This document shows positions 27,228 to 33,896 of a stretch of 64,000 nt of DNA, piece after piece. The stretch lies in the NCBI GenBank assembly GCA_031551525.1, contig JAVBNN010000004.1:1-64000 (forward strand), read 5' to 3'. This DNA is from JAVBNN01 sp031551525. GTDB lineage: Bacteria; Bacillota; Negativicutes; Acidaminococcales; JAISLQ01. Each line of letters starts with the position of its first letter. Position 1 is the stretch's first letter. The notes below the pieces were generated by a model. The model did no database searches. It worked only from the letters and a program-made list of their open reading frames with translations, and was not told the DNA's origin. Made by a program: the position numbers and the translations under genes.

Positions 27228-27250
27228 GCCCGCGCTTTTAAAGCGCGGGC
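27228..27250. terminator. Terminator after the corA operon
   Basis: GCCCGCGCTT / AAGCGCGGGC with a 3-base loop, placed 2 bp after the stop codon of the 75-aa gene and before the convergent universal stress gene. The following tract is AATTTC, so T-run support is weak on the plus strand. Confidence 0.65.
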
Positions 27251-27274
27251 AATTTCATTCGTATCTCTACTGCT

Positions 27275-27733
27275 TCATTTCTTCTCTTTGACTTCACTTT
27301 TTACTATCAAGACCGGAATTTTCGCATATTGAGCAATATTTGAGCTTACGCTGCCCAATACAAATTCCGCTATGCCGGACAGTCCCCGGCAGCCTATAAC
27401 TATGGCATCACAATTATTGTCCGCAGCCAGAGCGAGTATGCGCTCAGACGGGTGCCCGTTCTCTACTTTTATATCTATCTTGCCCGGATATTGCCCAATC
27501 TTTTCACTGGCTGTATGAAGTATATTCTCAGCGTTTTTATTCATATCAGCGACCTGGGCTGCCAGGAAATTACTATCCACCGGAATAGCCAAAAAACCAG
27601 CATTATAAAATGGCTGGATGACATGGGCGACGATCAGGTCACTGTTAAATTTCCTGCCAACCTCTGCAGCATACTCAAGCGCTTTCCACGACGGCTCGGA
27701 ACCGTCTACTGGTACAAGTATTTTTGTAAACAT
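27275..27733 (-). CDS. Universal stress protein (UspA family)
   Basis: A 152-aa UspA-domain protein. The N-terminus KILVPVDGSEPSWKALEYA and the ATP-binding loop GCRGLSGIAEFVLGSVSSNI (Gly-x2-Gly-x9-Gly-Ser) are both present, so it is likely an ATP-binding Usp. Its role is general stress survival; the precise activity is unknown. It is downstream of a small membrane protein on the same strand (30 bp gap). Confidence 0.92.
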   Translation of the reverse strand: MFTKILVPVDGSEPSWKALEYAAEVGRKFNSDLIVAHVIQPFYNAGFLAIPVDSNFLAAQVADMNKNAENILHTASEKIGQYPGKIDIKVENGHPSERILALAADNNCDAIVIGCRGLSGIAEFVLGSVSSNIAQYAKIPVLIVKSEVKEKK

Positions 27734-27763
27734 GGCATTAAACCCTCCTTAATTTTTTCTGTT

Positions 27764-28111
27764 TCAAACACCATTCCCTGGATTTTTATTTTTGATTCGT
27801 TTTTTACGGTCAAACTTCTTTGCCTGCACAGCCGACTGTTTAGATTCGTCATCCTTCTTGTCAAATATATAATATTTCCCTACTATGAAAGCAAGTATAA
27901 CCACTGGTACCAGACCAGCATAATAGGCATACTCTATGGGCAAACGTCCTATAAAAATGATGAAACCAGCCACCACAAGCGGCACTGCGCCAAGTTGCAG
28001 ATATTTGACATACTTTTTTTGCCCAAACAGGCGCATCACCAGAGCGTTCGCCAAAAAAGTGCAGGAAACGGCCACCATGACTATAAACGCAAAGTTTCCC
28101 ATATGTGACAA
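27764..28111 (-). CDS. Small membrane protein of unknown function
   Basis: About 115 aa with three hydrophobic segments (AFIVMVAVSCTFLANALVM, LGAVPLVVAGFIIFIG, and YYAGLVPVVILAFIVGKYY) and a Lys/Arg-rich C-terminal tail. The start is uncertain: GGAGGT at 28121-28126 fits a TTG at 28111, while an ATG at 28102 is also in frame. I do not recognise a family. It is upstream of the universal stress gene. Confidence 0.65.
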   Translation of the reverse strand: MSHMGNFAFIVMVAVSCTFLANALVMRLFGQKKYVKYLQLGAVPLVVAGFIIFIGRLPIEYAYYAGLVPVVILAFIVGKYYIFDKKDDESKQSAVQAKKFDRKKRIKNKNPGNGV

Positions 28112-28190
28112 AACACATACCTCCAACTCTTATTTCCGGGTGATATAATTATATACAATATATAGCTTTTATGACAAGGAGGTTTTTCAT

Positions 28191-28973
28191 ATGCCAAATA
28201 TCAAAATAGCAACTTTCAATATAAACTCGGTACGCATCCGCCAGGACGACCTTATAGCCTGGCTGGAAAAGGACGGCATAGACATCGTCGCCCTACAGGA
28301 AACAAAGGCCCAGGACAAAGACTTCCCCTTGGCAGCATTTACCGGCGCCGGTTACCACGCAGTATTCAAGGGTGAAAAAGGGAAAAATGGAGTAGCTTTT
28401 GTGAGTCGCCAGCCGGCAACCGAGGTCAGTTTTGGCCTCACTGCTGTTGGCCTGCCGGACGAAGCACGCCTTATCAAGGCGCGGTTTGGCGATTTGACTC
28501 TTATCAATACCTATGTGCCGCAAGGTCGTGAAGTAGATACACCCTATTTTCAGTATAAGCTCGAGTGGCTACGCGGCATGCGGAATTATCTCGACAAAGG
28601 ATTCTCTGTCGCCGAGCCTCTCCTCTGGTTGGGCGATCTCAATGTAGCGCCCGAGGCGATTGACGTCTATGACGCGAAAAAACTTTACGGTCAAGTCGGC
28701 TACCATCCAGCCGAACACGAAGCTTTTGCCTATACTAAGGCCTGGGGCCTTGAGGATCTGTTCCGCAAGCATATCCCGGACGGCGGCCACTACACATTCT
28801 GGGACTACCGGGTCGCCAACGCACTCGGGCGCGGCATAGGCTGGCGCATAGACCATATTCTGGCCTCTCCGTCGCTGGCCGCCAGGTCGGCAGACGCCTA
28901 TGTCGCGGTAGAGCTCCGCCAAACTGAACGCCCTTCCGACCACGCTCCGCTGGTCGTGGAGTTCTCCCTGTAG
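28191..28973 (+). CDS. xth: Exodeoxyribonuclease III
   Basis: A 260-aa exonuclease/AP endonuclease of the Xth family. Motifs: IATFNINSVRIR at the start, ALQETKAQD (metal-binding Glu), GDLNVAPEAIDVYD, and the C-terminal catalytic ERPSDHAPLVVEF. It repairs abasic sites and 3' blocked ends. AAGGAGG precedes ATG 28191. Confidence 0.94.
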   Translation: MPNIKIATFNINSVRIRQDDLIAWLEKDGIDIVALQETKAQDKDFPLAAFTGAGYHAVFKGEKGKNGVAFVSRQPATEVSFGLTAVGLPDEARLIKARFGDLTLINTYVPQGREVDTPYFQYKLEWLRGMRNYLDKGFSVAEPLLWLGDLNVAPEAIDVYDAKKLYGQVGYHPAEHEAFAYTKAWGLEDLFRKHIPDGGHYTFWDYRVANALGRGIGWRIDHILASPSLAARSADAYVAVELRQTERPSDHAPLVVEFSL

Positions 28974-28980
28974 TCTAGGA

Positions 28981-30345
28981 TTATTCCAGTCTTTCCGCTA
29001 TCACCCTCCCGGCATGAACACCGCTCGCGCTGGCCTGCGACAGGCCGCGGGTTATACCGGCGCCATCTCCTATGGCAAACATACGCTCGATCGGTGTCTG
29101 GAAATCATTGTCAAGTTGCAAACGCGAGCTGTAAAACTTGACTTCCACTCCGTACAGCAGTGTATCGTCGTTTTTCATGCCCGGTGCGATATTATCGAGG
29201 GCATAGATCATTTCTATGATATTGTCCATATGCCTTTTAGGCAATACCAGGCTAAGGTCGCCTGGTGTAGCTTTGAGCGTGGGCTGGATAAAACTTTTGG
29301 CCATGCGCCGTTCACTGGTACGCCGCCCTTTTACCAAATCGCCGAAACGCTGCATGAGAATACCTCCGCCCAGCATGTTAGAAAAAGAGGCTATGCGTTT
29401 ACCGTATTGGTGCGGCTCTTTAAACGGCTCGGTAAATTTATTGCTGACCAGCAAGGCAAAATTCGTATTTTTGCTGCGCCGTTTGGGATTGTGGTAGCTG
29501 TGTCCGTTGACGGTTATTATGCCGTCGGTATTTTCTGTTACGACATACCCATAAGGATTCATGCAGAAAGTGCGCACAAAATCCCCGTACTGCTTGGTAA
29601 GATAGACAAGCTTTGCCTCGTATACCTCGTCCGTTATATGGCTGAATACTTCCGCCGGCACTTCCACCCGCACACCTACGTCTACCTGGTTGTTCGAAAG
29701 CGGTATGCCCAGTTTTTCACACTGTTGGCTGAACCACTCCGCACCGACTCGCCCGGGCGCAGCAATAAGCCAGTTGCATTCTATGTTTTCCCCGCCATTT
29801 TCTGTTTCCAGTAAAAAATTTTTCCCACAAACAATATTGGCCACTTTGGTATTGCACTTGATTTCAACCTTTTCTCTCAGTGTGTCATACAGCTTTTTTA
29901 AAATGTTAATATTGTTTTCTGTACCCAGATGCCTCACGCGCGCTTCAAGAAGATGCAGGTCATACTCCAGGGCCTTTTTGCCAATAGAACATTGATCCGT
30001 GCTGAACACCTCGCTGGGAGCGCCAAATTGGCAATTTACATTATCGACATATTCTATGAGCCCCATCACTTCGCCGGGCGACAGATAGTCGGTCAACCAA
30101 CCGCCAAAACTGGTAGTAAGATTGTATTTACCGTCGGAAAAAGCTCCTGCGCCGCCAAAACCACGCATGACGTCGCGCGGCTTTTTAGGTTGTCCGGCTG
30201 CGGTCGGTTGGCTGCGCGCATATATATCTTCACCCGCTTCCAGCATGACGACCTTTGCGCCAGGCTGCAGCCTGATAACCTCATATGCTGCAAATATCGC
30301 TGCCGGACCGGCGCCGATGATGCCTAGATCGTATCTTGTCGTCAT
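28981..30345 (-). CDS. FAD-dependent dehydrogenase (COG2509-like)
   Basis: A 454-aa flavoprotein. The N-terminal dinucleotide fold is YDLGIIGAGPAAIFAAYE with an acidic end to the second strand (VVMLEAGED). The C-terminal FAD motif is RMFAIGDGAGITRGLSQASASG. The RGFGGAGAFSDGKYNL block is typical of the uncharacterised COG2509 family of predicted FAD dehydrogenases. Substrate is unknown. ATG 30345 is set by AGGTAGGTGG upstream; an in-frame TTG two codons earlier is less suitable. Confidence 0.85.
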   Translation of the reverse strand: MTTRYDLGIIGAGPAAIFAAYEVIRLQPGAKVVMLEAGEDIYARSQPTAAGQPKKPRDVMRGFGGAGAFSDGKYNLTTSFGGWLTDYLSPGEVMGLIEYVDNVNCQFGAPSEVFSTDQCSIGKKALEYDLHLLEARVRHLGTENNINILKKLYDTLREKVEIKCNTKVANIVCGKNFLLETENGGENIECNWLIAAPGRVGAEWFSQQCEKLGIPLSNNQVDVGVRVEVPAEVFSHITDEVYEAKLVYLTKQYGDFVRTFCMNPYGYVVTENTDGIITVNGHSYHNPKRRSKNTNFALLVSNKFTEPFKEPHQYGKRIASFSNMLGGGILMQRFGDLVKGRRTSERRMAKSFIQPTLKATPGDLSLVLPKRHMDNIIEMIYALDNIAPGMKNDDTLLYGVEVKFYSSRLQLDNDFQTPIERMFAIGDGAGITRGLSQASASGVHAGRVIAERLE

Positions 30346-30425
30346 CTTCAACCACCTACCTTTCTATTGGTAAATATTAGTTAAAATATCCAATAATCCT
30401 CTTTCAGGAGTCGCAAGTAAAAAAT

Positions 30426-30456
30426 AAACCCCGGAAAACATAGTTTTCCGGGGTTT
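30426..30456. terminator. Bidirectional terminator
   Basis: A perfect 14-bp stem (30426-30439 with 30443-30456) with a 3-base loop. The minus strand continues into TTTATTTTTTAC, so it terminates the OmpH-like gene. Confidence 0.9.
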
Positions 30457-30459
30457 TGC

Positions 30460-31377
30460 TCATTTTGCCGGAGCAGGCGCCGCCGCAGGAACTACGGCCG
30501 GTTTAGCCGCCGGAGCCGCAGTAGAATTATTTATTTCTTTTACCACATCGGCAGTTATATCAGTCCCCTGGACATTTACCGTGTAGACCGACAGTACCGT
30601 CGTGAGTTTTTTGTCTTTGGCGATTTTTTCGACAGCTGCCGTTATCTTGTCTTCCAGTTTTTTCAAAAGATCGTCCAGTTCTTTTTGCTTTACATTAAGA
30701 TTCTTCTGATCGTCACCCAAAAGATTTTCCACATACTGGCGGCCTTTTTCCTGTTCGGCTTTCATCAAATCTTCACGCAGCCGTTCACCGAAGGTATCCA
30801 GTTCCTGTCCCGCAGCCTGCCCATCTTCAGACATTTTGGCGTCTATTTCTTTTTGTATCTCCGCCTTTTTAACGGCGAGTTTGCCTTTGGCCTCATTTTC
30901 AAGGGCGGTTATTTCTTTATTGATCGCGATAACACGTTCAGAAGCCGTTGCCGGCTGTCTGGCTTCATCTTCAAGGACTTTGGCCTTCGCCATAAAATCT
31001 GCTTCCACGCTATCGACATATTTGCCCATTTCTTCATTCTTGCTATCAATAAAACCTTTATTTTTACTCATTATCTGATCGTTCAGCTGGTTTTGCCGTT
31101 CTCTCATTTGAGCCGACCATGCGCCCTGCATACGGTCATTGGCCTCTTGTTCCATAGTTTGCAGCTGCTCTGCCACTGCCATTCTCTTGTCGGACAGACT
31201 GGCATTCAGTTTGGCTATATCATCTTTCAAAGCTGTCAGGCTGGCGTATTCCTTGCTTTCTTTCAGCGCCTTTTCCTTGTCAAACACGCCGATCGGCGGT
31301 TTGCTGGAAAAACAGCCGCCCAGGGACAGCATAAATAACACAAGCAAAAGTATAGAAAAACCCTTGTTTTTGGACAA
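30460..31377 (-). CDS. Skp/OmpH-like lipoprotein
   Basis: A 305-aa predicted lipoprotein, with signal ILLLVLFMLSLGGC and lipobox Cys22. The mature protein starts with IGVFDKEKALKESKEY, followed by a very long charged coiled coil (about 50-260) and a C-terminal block LTTVLSVYTVNVQGTDIT typical of OmpH/Skp, the periplasmic chaperone for outer-membrane proteins. An Ala/Pro-rich tail follows. It is almost twice the usual Skp length (about 160-180 aa) and membrane-anchored. The start is TTG 31377. A clear promoter lies at 31459-31487. Confidence 0.82.
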   Translation of the reverse strand: MSKNKGFSILLLVLFMLSLGGCFSSKPPIGVFDKEKALKESKEYASLTALKDDIAKLNASLSDKRMAVAEQLQTMEQEANDRMQGAWSAQMRERQNQLNDQIMSKNKGFIDSKNEEMGKYVDSVEADFMAKAKVLEDEARQPATASERVIAINKEITALENEAKGKLAVKKAEIQKEIDAKMSEDGQAAGQELDTFGERLREDLMKAEQEKGRQYVENLLGDDQKNLNVKQKELDDLLKKLEDKITAAVEKIAKDKKLTTVLSVYTVNVQGTDITADVVKEINNSTAAPAAKPAVVPAAAPAPAK

Positions 31378-31458
31378 AATAAGTTCCCCTTCCCACTATG
31401 TCGGTATTCCGCTACAGCCAAATACAGACTTTACTTTATAGCAAATATCATACATAGA

Positions 31459-31487
31459 ATAATACCACAGGTTATACTCATTGCCAA
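31459..31487 (-). promoter_or_regulatory. Promoter of the OmpH-like lipoprotein
   Basis: Minus strand: TTGGCA, 17 bases, TATTAT, giving a leader of about 75 bases. Confidence 0.7.
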
Positions 31488-31562
31488 CATTTACGGATAC
31501 CACAAAGGGGCCGATTGGATGGCATATCATCGGTCGGCGCCTGAACAACGCCTGTTGTGACA

Positions 31563-31594
31563 TAAATAAAAAAGACCCGATAAATCGAATCTTT
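31563..31594 (-). terminator. Terminator of the tRNA-Leu pair
   Basis: On the minus strand AAAGATTCGA / TCGGGTCTTT forms a stem (two G-U pairs) with a 4-base loop, followed by TTTTATTTATG. It lies 11 bp past the CCA end of tRNA-Leu(GAG). Confidence 0.75.
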
Positions 31595-31604
31595 ACAACC
31601 TGTC

Positions 31605-31689
31605 TGGTGCGGTTGGTGGGATTTGAACCCACACGAGTCTCCCCGCCACCCCCTCAAGATGGTGCGTCTGCCAGTTCCGCCACAACCGC
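31605..31689 (-). tRNA. tRNA-Leu (anticodon GAG)
   Basis: An 85-base class II tRNA with encoded CCA. Acceptor stem GCGGTTG / CAACCGC, discriminator A, anticodon stem CCATC / GGTGG with loop TTGAGGG, long variable arm, and T loop GTTCAAATC. Anticodon GAG reads CUC and CUU, the former being the specifier codon of the leuS T-box. Confidence 0.95.
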
Positions 31690-31715
31690 ATATGTAAATG
31701 GTGTTATTGATTTGT

Positions 31716-31801
31716 TGGTGCGGTCGAGTGGATTTGAACCACCACGAGGTTGCCCCCACTAGCTCCTGAGGCTAGCGCGTCTGCCGTTCCGCCACGACCG
31801 C
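31716..31801 (-). tRNA. tRNA-Leu (anticodon CAG)
   Basis: An 86-base class II tRNA with encoded CCA. Acceptor stem GCGGTCG / CGACCGC, discriminator A, anticodon stem CTAGC / GCTAG with loop CTCAGGA, long variable arm, T loop GTTCAAATC. Anticodon CAG reads CUG. It precedes tRNA-Leu(GAG) by 26 bp and shares its promoter. Confidence 0.95.
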
Positions 31802-31833
31802 ATTGCGCCGGTTACATCACCGGCAACGTGAAT

Positions 31834-31862
31834 ATAATAGCATATAGCATAGTACTCGTCAA
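31834..31862 (-). promoter_or_regulatory. Promoter of the tandem tRNA-Leu genes
   Basis: Minus strand: TTGACG, 17 bases, TATTAT. Transcription would start about 25 bases before tRNA-Leu(CAG). Confidence 0.8.
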
Positions 31863-31867
31863 GTTTT

Positions 31868-32431
31868 TTATTGCCCTTTTTGCCATGTTCCAGGATAGAG
31901 CTTTTGATACTTTTCTTTGTCAGCTAGTACCCTGGCTACATATTTGCGTGTTTCTTCAAAGGGTATCATGCTGACGGTCACTCCGTCCCATTTGTTTTCT
32001 TGCAACCAGGCCTCGACCGTCCCTCGTCCGGCATTGTAGGCGGCTACTGCTTTGACTTCGCTTTTGAACTGGTAAAGTAACTGGTTGAGATACCAACAGC
32101 CCAGCCTGATGTTTATATCCGGTTCTTTAAGATCTTTACACGCAAAGCCTGCTACACCCATTTCCCGAGCTATCCACTCTCCTGTATCAGGCATTATCTG
32201 CATTATCCCAATCGCGCCCCTCGTGGACACGGCCGTTGGCTTGAAATGGCTTTCATTATGGATTATCGCCGCCACCAGCGCGGGATCAAGATTGTTCCGG
32301 CCTGAGTAACAAAGTATATCTTTTTCATAAAACAACGGGTAGAAAAACTTTTTCTGTATGATTTCACTGTTGAAAGCCAGCGCGCCCAAAACCAATGCTA
32401 CAGCAAGGCAAAACAGACGGCGCGCGTTCAC
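31868..32431 (-). CDS. Lytic transglycosylase (Slt-type)
   Basis: A 187-aa peptidoglycan lyase. An N-terminal membrane anchor or signal (LFCLAVALVLGALAF) is followed by the Slt catalytic domain: catalytic Glu in IIHNESHFKPTAV, then RGAIGIMQIMPDTG and the C-terminal AVAAYNAGRGTVEAWL. It cleaves the MurNAc-GlcNAc bond with 1,6-anhydro product formation. The start is GTG 32431, overlapping the coaE stop (GTGA). Confidence 0.9.
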   Translation of the reverse strand: MNARRLFCLAVALVLGALAFNSEIIQKKFFYPLFYEKDILCYSGRNNLDPALVAAIIHNESHFKPTAVSTRGAIGIMQIMPDTGEWIAREMGVAGFACKDLKEPDINIRLGCWYLNQLLYQFKSEVKAVAAYNAGRGTVEAWLQENKWDGVTVSMIPFEETRKYVARVLADKEKYQKLYPGTWQKGQ

Positions 32432-33036
32432 CGCACACCTGCCGCACTTAACACCGCCTGCCAGTGTTTTGTCACCTGTTGGCGGGTTTCGTCCATGCTA
32501 CCAGAGTTATCAATAACCGCATCGGCAAACGGCAGCTTGTCCACGAGCGGCATCTGGGCTGACATACGCGCATCCGCATCATCAAAAGAACTGTGATCGC
32601 GAGCCATCAGGCGCTGCCGCTGGGTCTGTTTATCCACATAGACCAGCCAGACCTCGTCGACTTTTTGATATATGTTTTTTTCTATCAACAGTGGGATATC
32701 CAGTATGGCCGCCGCCACACCAGCTTTGGCAGCTTCTTTCACAAACGCGGCTCTTTTTTCTTCCACATGCCCGTGAGTGACGCTTTCCAGCCACTTAAGT
32801 TGCTCTTTGTCGCGAAACACTATTTCACCCAGTTTTTTTCTGTCTATATCACCGTTTTCAGCCAATATTCCTTCACCGAAACGGTCCTTTATCTCTTGCC
32901 AGGCCGCGCCACCTTTTTGCAGCAAAAGATGCGCTTCCCGGTCGGCGTCAAAGACCGGTGCGCCAAACTCTGCCAGCATGGCGCTGACCGTGCTTTTACC
33001 CGATGCGATCCCACCGGTCAACCCTATCGCCTTCAA
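32428..33036 (-). CDS. coaE: Dephospho-CoA kinase
   Basis: A 202-aa P-loop kinase for the last step of coenzyme A synthesis. P loop GLTGGIASGKSTVSAML (residues 5-21), then FDADREAHLLLQKGG, and ILDIPLLIEK in the CoA-binding region. It lies in the order polA-mutM-coaE-slt, a typical Firmicute arrangement. Confidence 0.95.
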   Translation of the reverse strand: MKAIGLTGGIASGKSTVSAMLAEFGAPVFDADREAHLLLQKGGAAWQEIKDRFGEGILAENGDIDRKKLGEIVFRDKEQLKWLESVTHGHVEEKRAAFVKEAAKAGVAAAILDIPLLIEKNIYQKVDEVWLVYVDKQTQRQRLMARDHSSFDDADARMSAQMPLVDKLPFADAVIDNSGSMDETRQQVTKHWQAVLSAAGVR

Positions 33037-33064
33037 ATTATCCCTCCACAGAGAAAGTGTTTTT

Positions 33065-33883
33065 TTACGCCTGGCAGGCCGGGCAATATGCCGTGCCCCG
33101 TCCTGCTACGCGGCTATTTTCTATAACGGCGCCGCATTTTTTGCAGGGCTGTTTTCCCCGCCCGTATACCAGGAGGTACTCCTGGTTGGAGCCTTTTTTC
33201 CCTTCCCCGTCTTTATAGTCGCGAAAGGTCGTGCCACGGTTCTCTATCCCCTGGGCGATCACCGCCAGTACTGCCGAGTAGAGTTTTTTCATTTCTGCTG
33301 CGGACAGGCTGTTAGCCTTTCTATCCGGCCTTATCCCGGCCAGGAAAAGCGCCTCGTCTGCGTATATGTTGCCAATGCCGGCAATCGCCGACTGGTCGAG
33401 CAGCACACCTTTGACCGGCCCTTTTCTTTTTTGCAGTACCGTTGAAAAGTATCCAATATCAAGCTGTCCGGTCAATGGTTCCGGCCCCAGCGACGACAGG
33501 CCCTTGATGAGTGTGTCACCTTTATTGATAAGATACAGTGTGCCGAGTGTCCTGACATCCGTATACCATAAATGGCTGCCGTCCGACAGCACAAAGTCTA
33601 TACGCCCATAATCGGGCGTTTCCGTTCCGGATACGGCAATAAGCGCGCCGGTCATCCTCAGATGCACTACCAGGAGCTTGTCTCCGTCAAGATCAAACAA
33701 AAGGTATTTTCCACGCCGCAGGAGATTGTTTATCACCCGTCCTTTAAGGCCGGAGGTGAACTCTTCCACTCCCGGGTGCTTTATCATCCTGTCCACGTAT
33801 ATCTTGATGTCGGCTATGCGCCGCCCCAGCAAGTGCGGCGACAGCGTACGCCTGACGCTTTCCACTTCCGGCAATTCCGGCAT
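33065..33883 (-). CDS. mutM: Formamidopyrimidine-DNA glycosylase
   Basis: A 272-aa Fpg glycosylase/AP lyase that removes 8-oxoguanine. The mature N-terminus PELPEVESVRRTL provides catalytic Pro2 and Glu3. The helix-two-turn-helix region (GIGNIYADEALFLAGI) and the C-terminal four-Cys zinc finger (CKKCG ... YCPAC) are intact. ATG 33883 follows GGAGGATA; the frame is open to 33937 inside polA, which is not a plausible start. Confidence 0.95.
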   Translation of the reverse strand: MPELPEVESVRRTLSPHLLGRRIADIKIYVDRMIKHPGVEEFTSGLKGRVINNLLRRGKYLLFDLDGDKLLVVHLRMTGALIAVSGTETPDYGRIDFVLSDGSHLWYTDVRTLGTLYLINKGDTLIKGLSSLGPEPLTGQLDIGYFSTVLQKRKGPVKGVLLDQSAIAGIGNIYADEALFLAGIRPDRKANSLSAAEMKKLYSAVLAVIAQGIENRGTTFRDYKDGEGKKGSNQEYLLVYGRGKQPCKKCGAVIENSRVAGRGTAYCPACQA

Positions 33884-33896
33884 TCTGTATCCTCCC

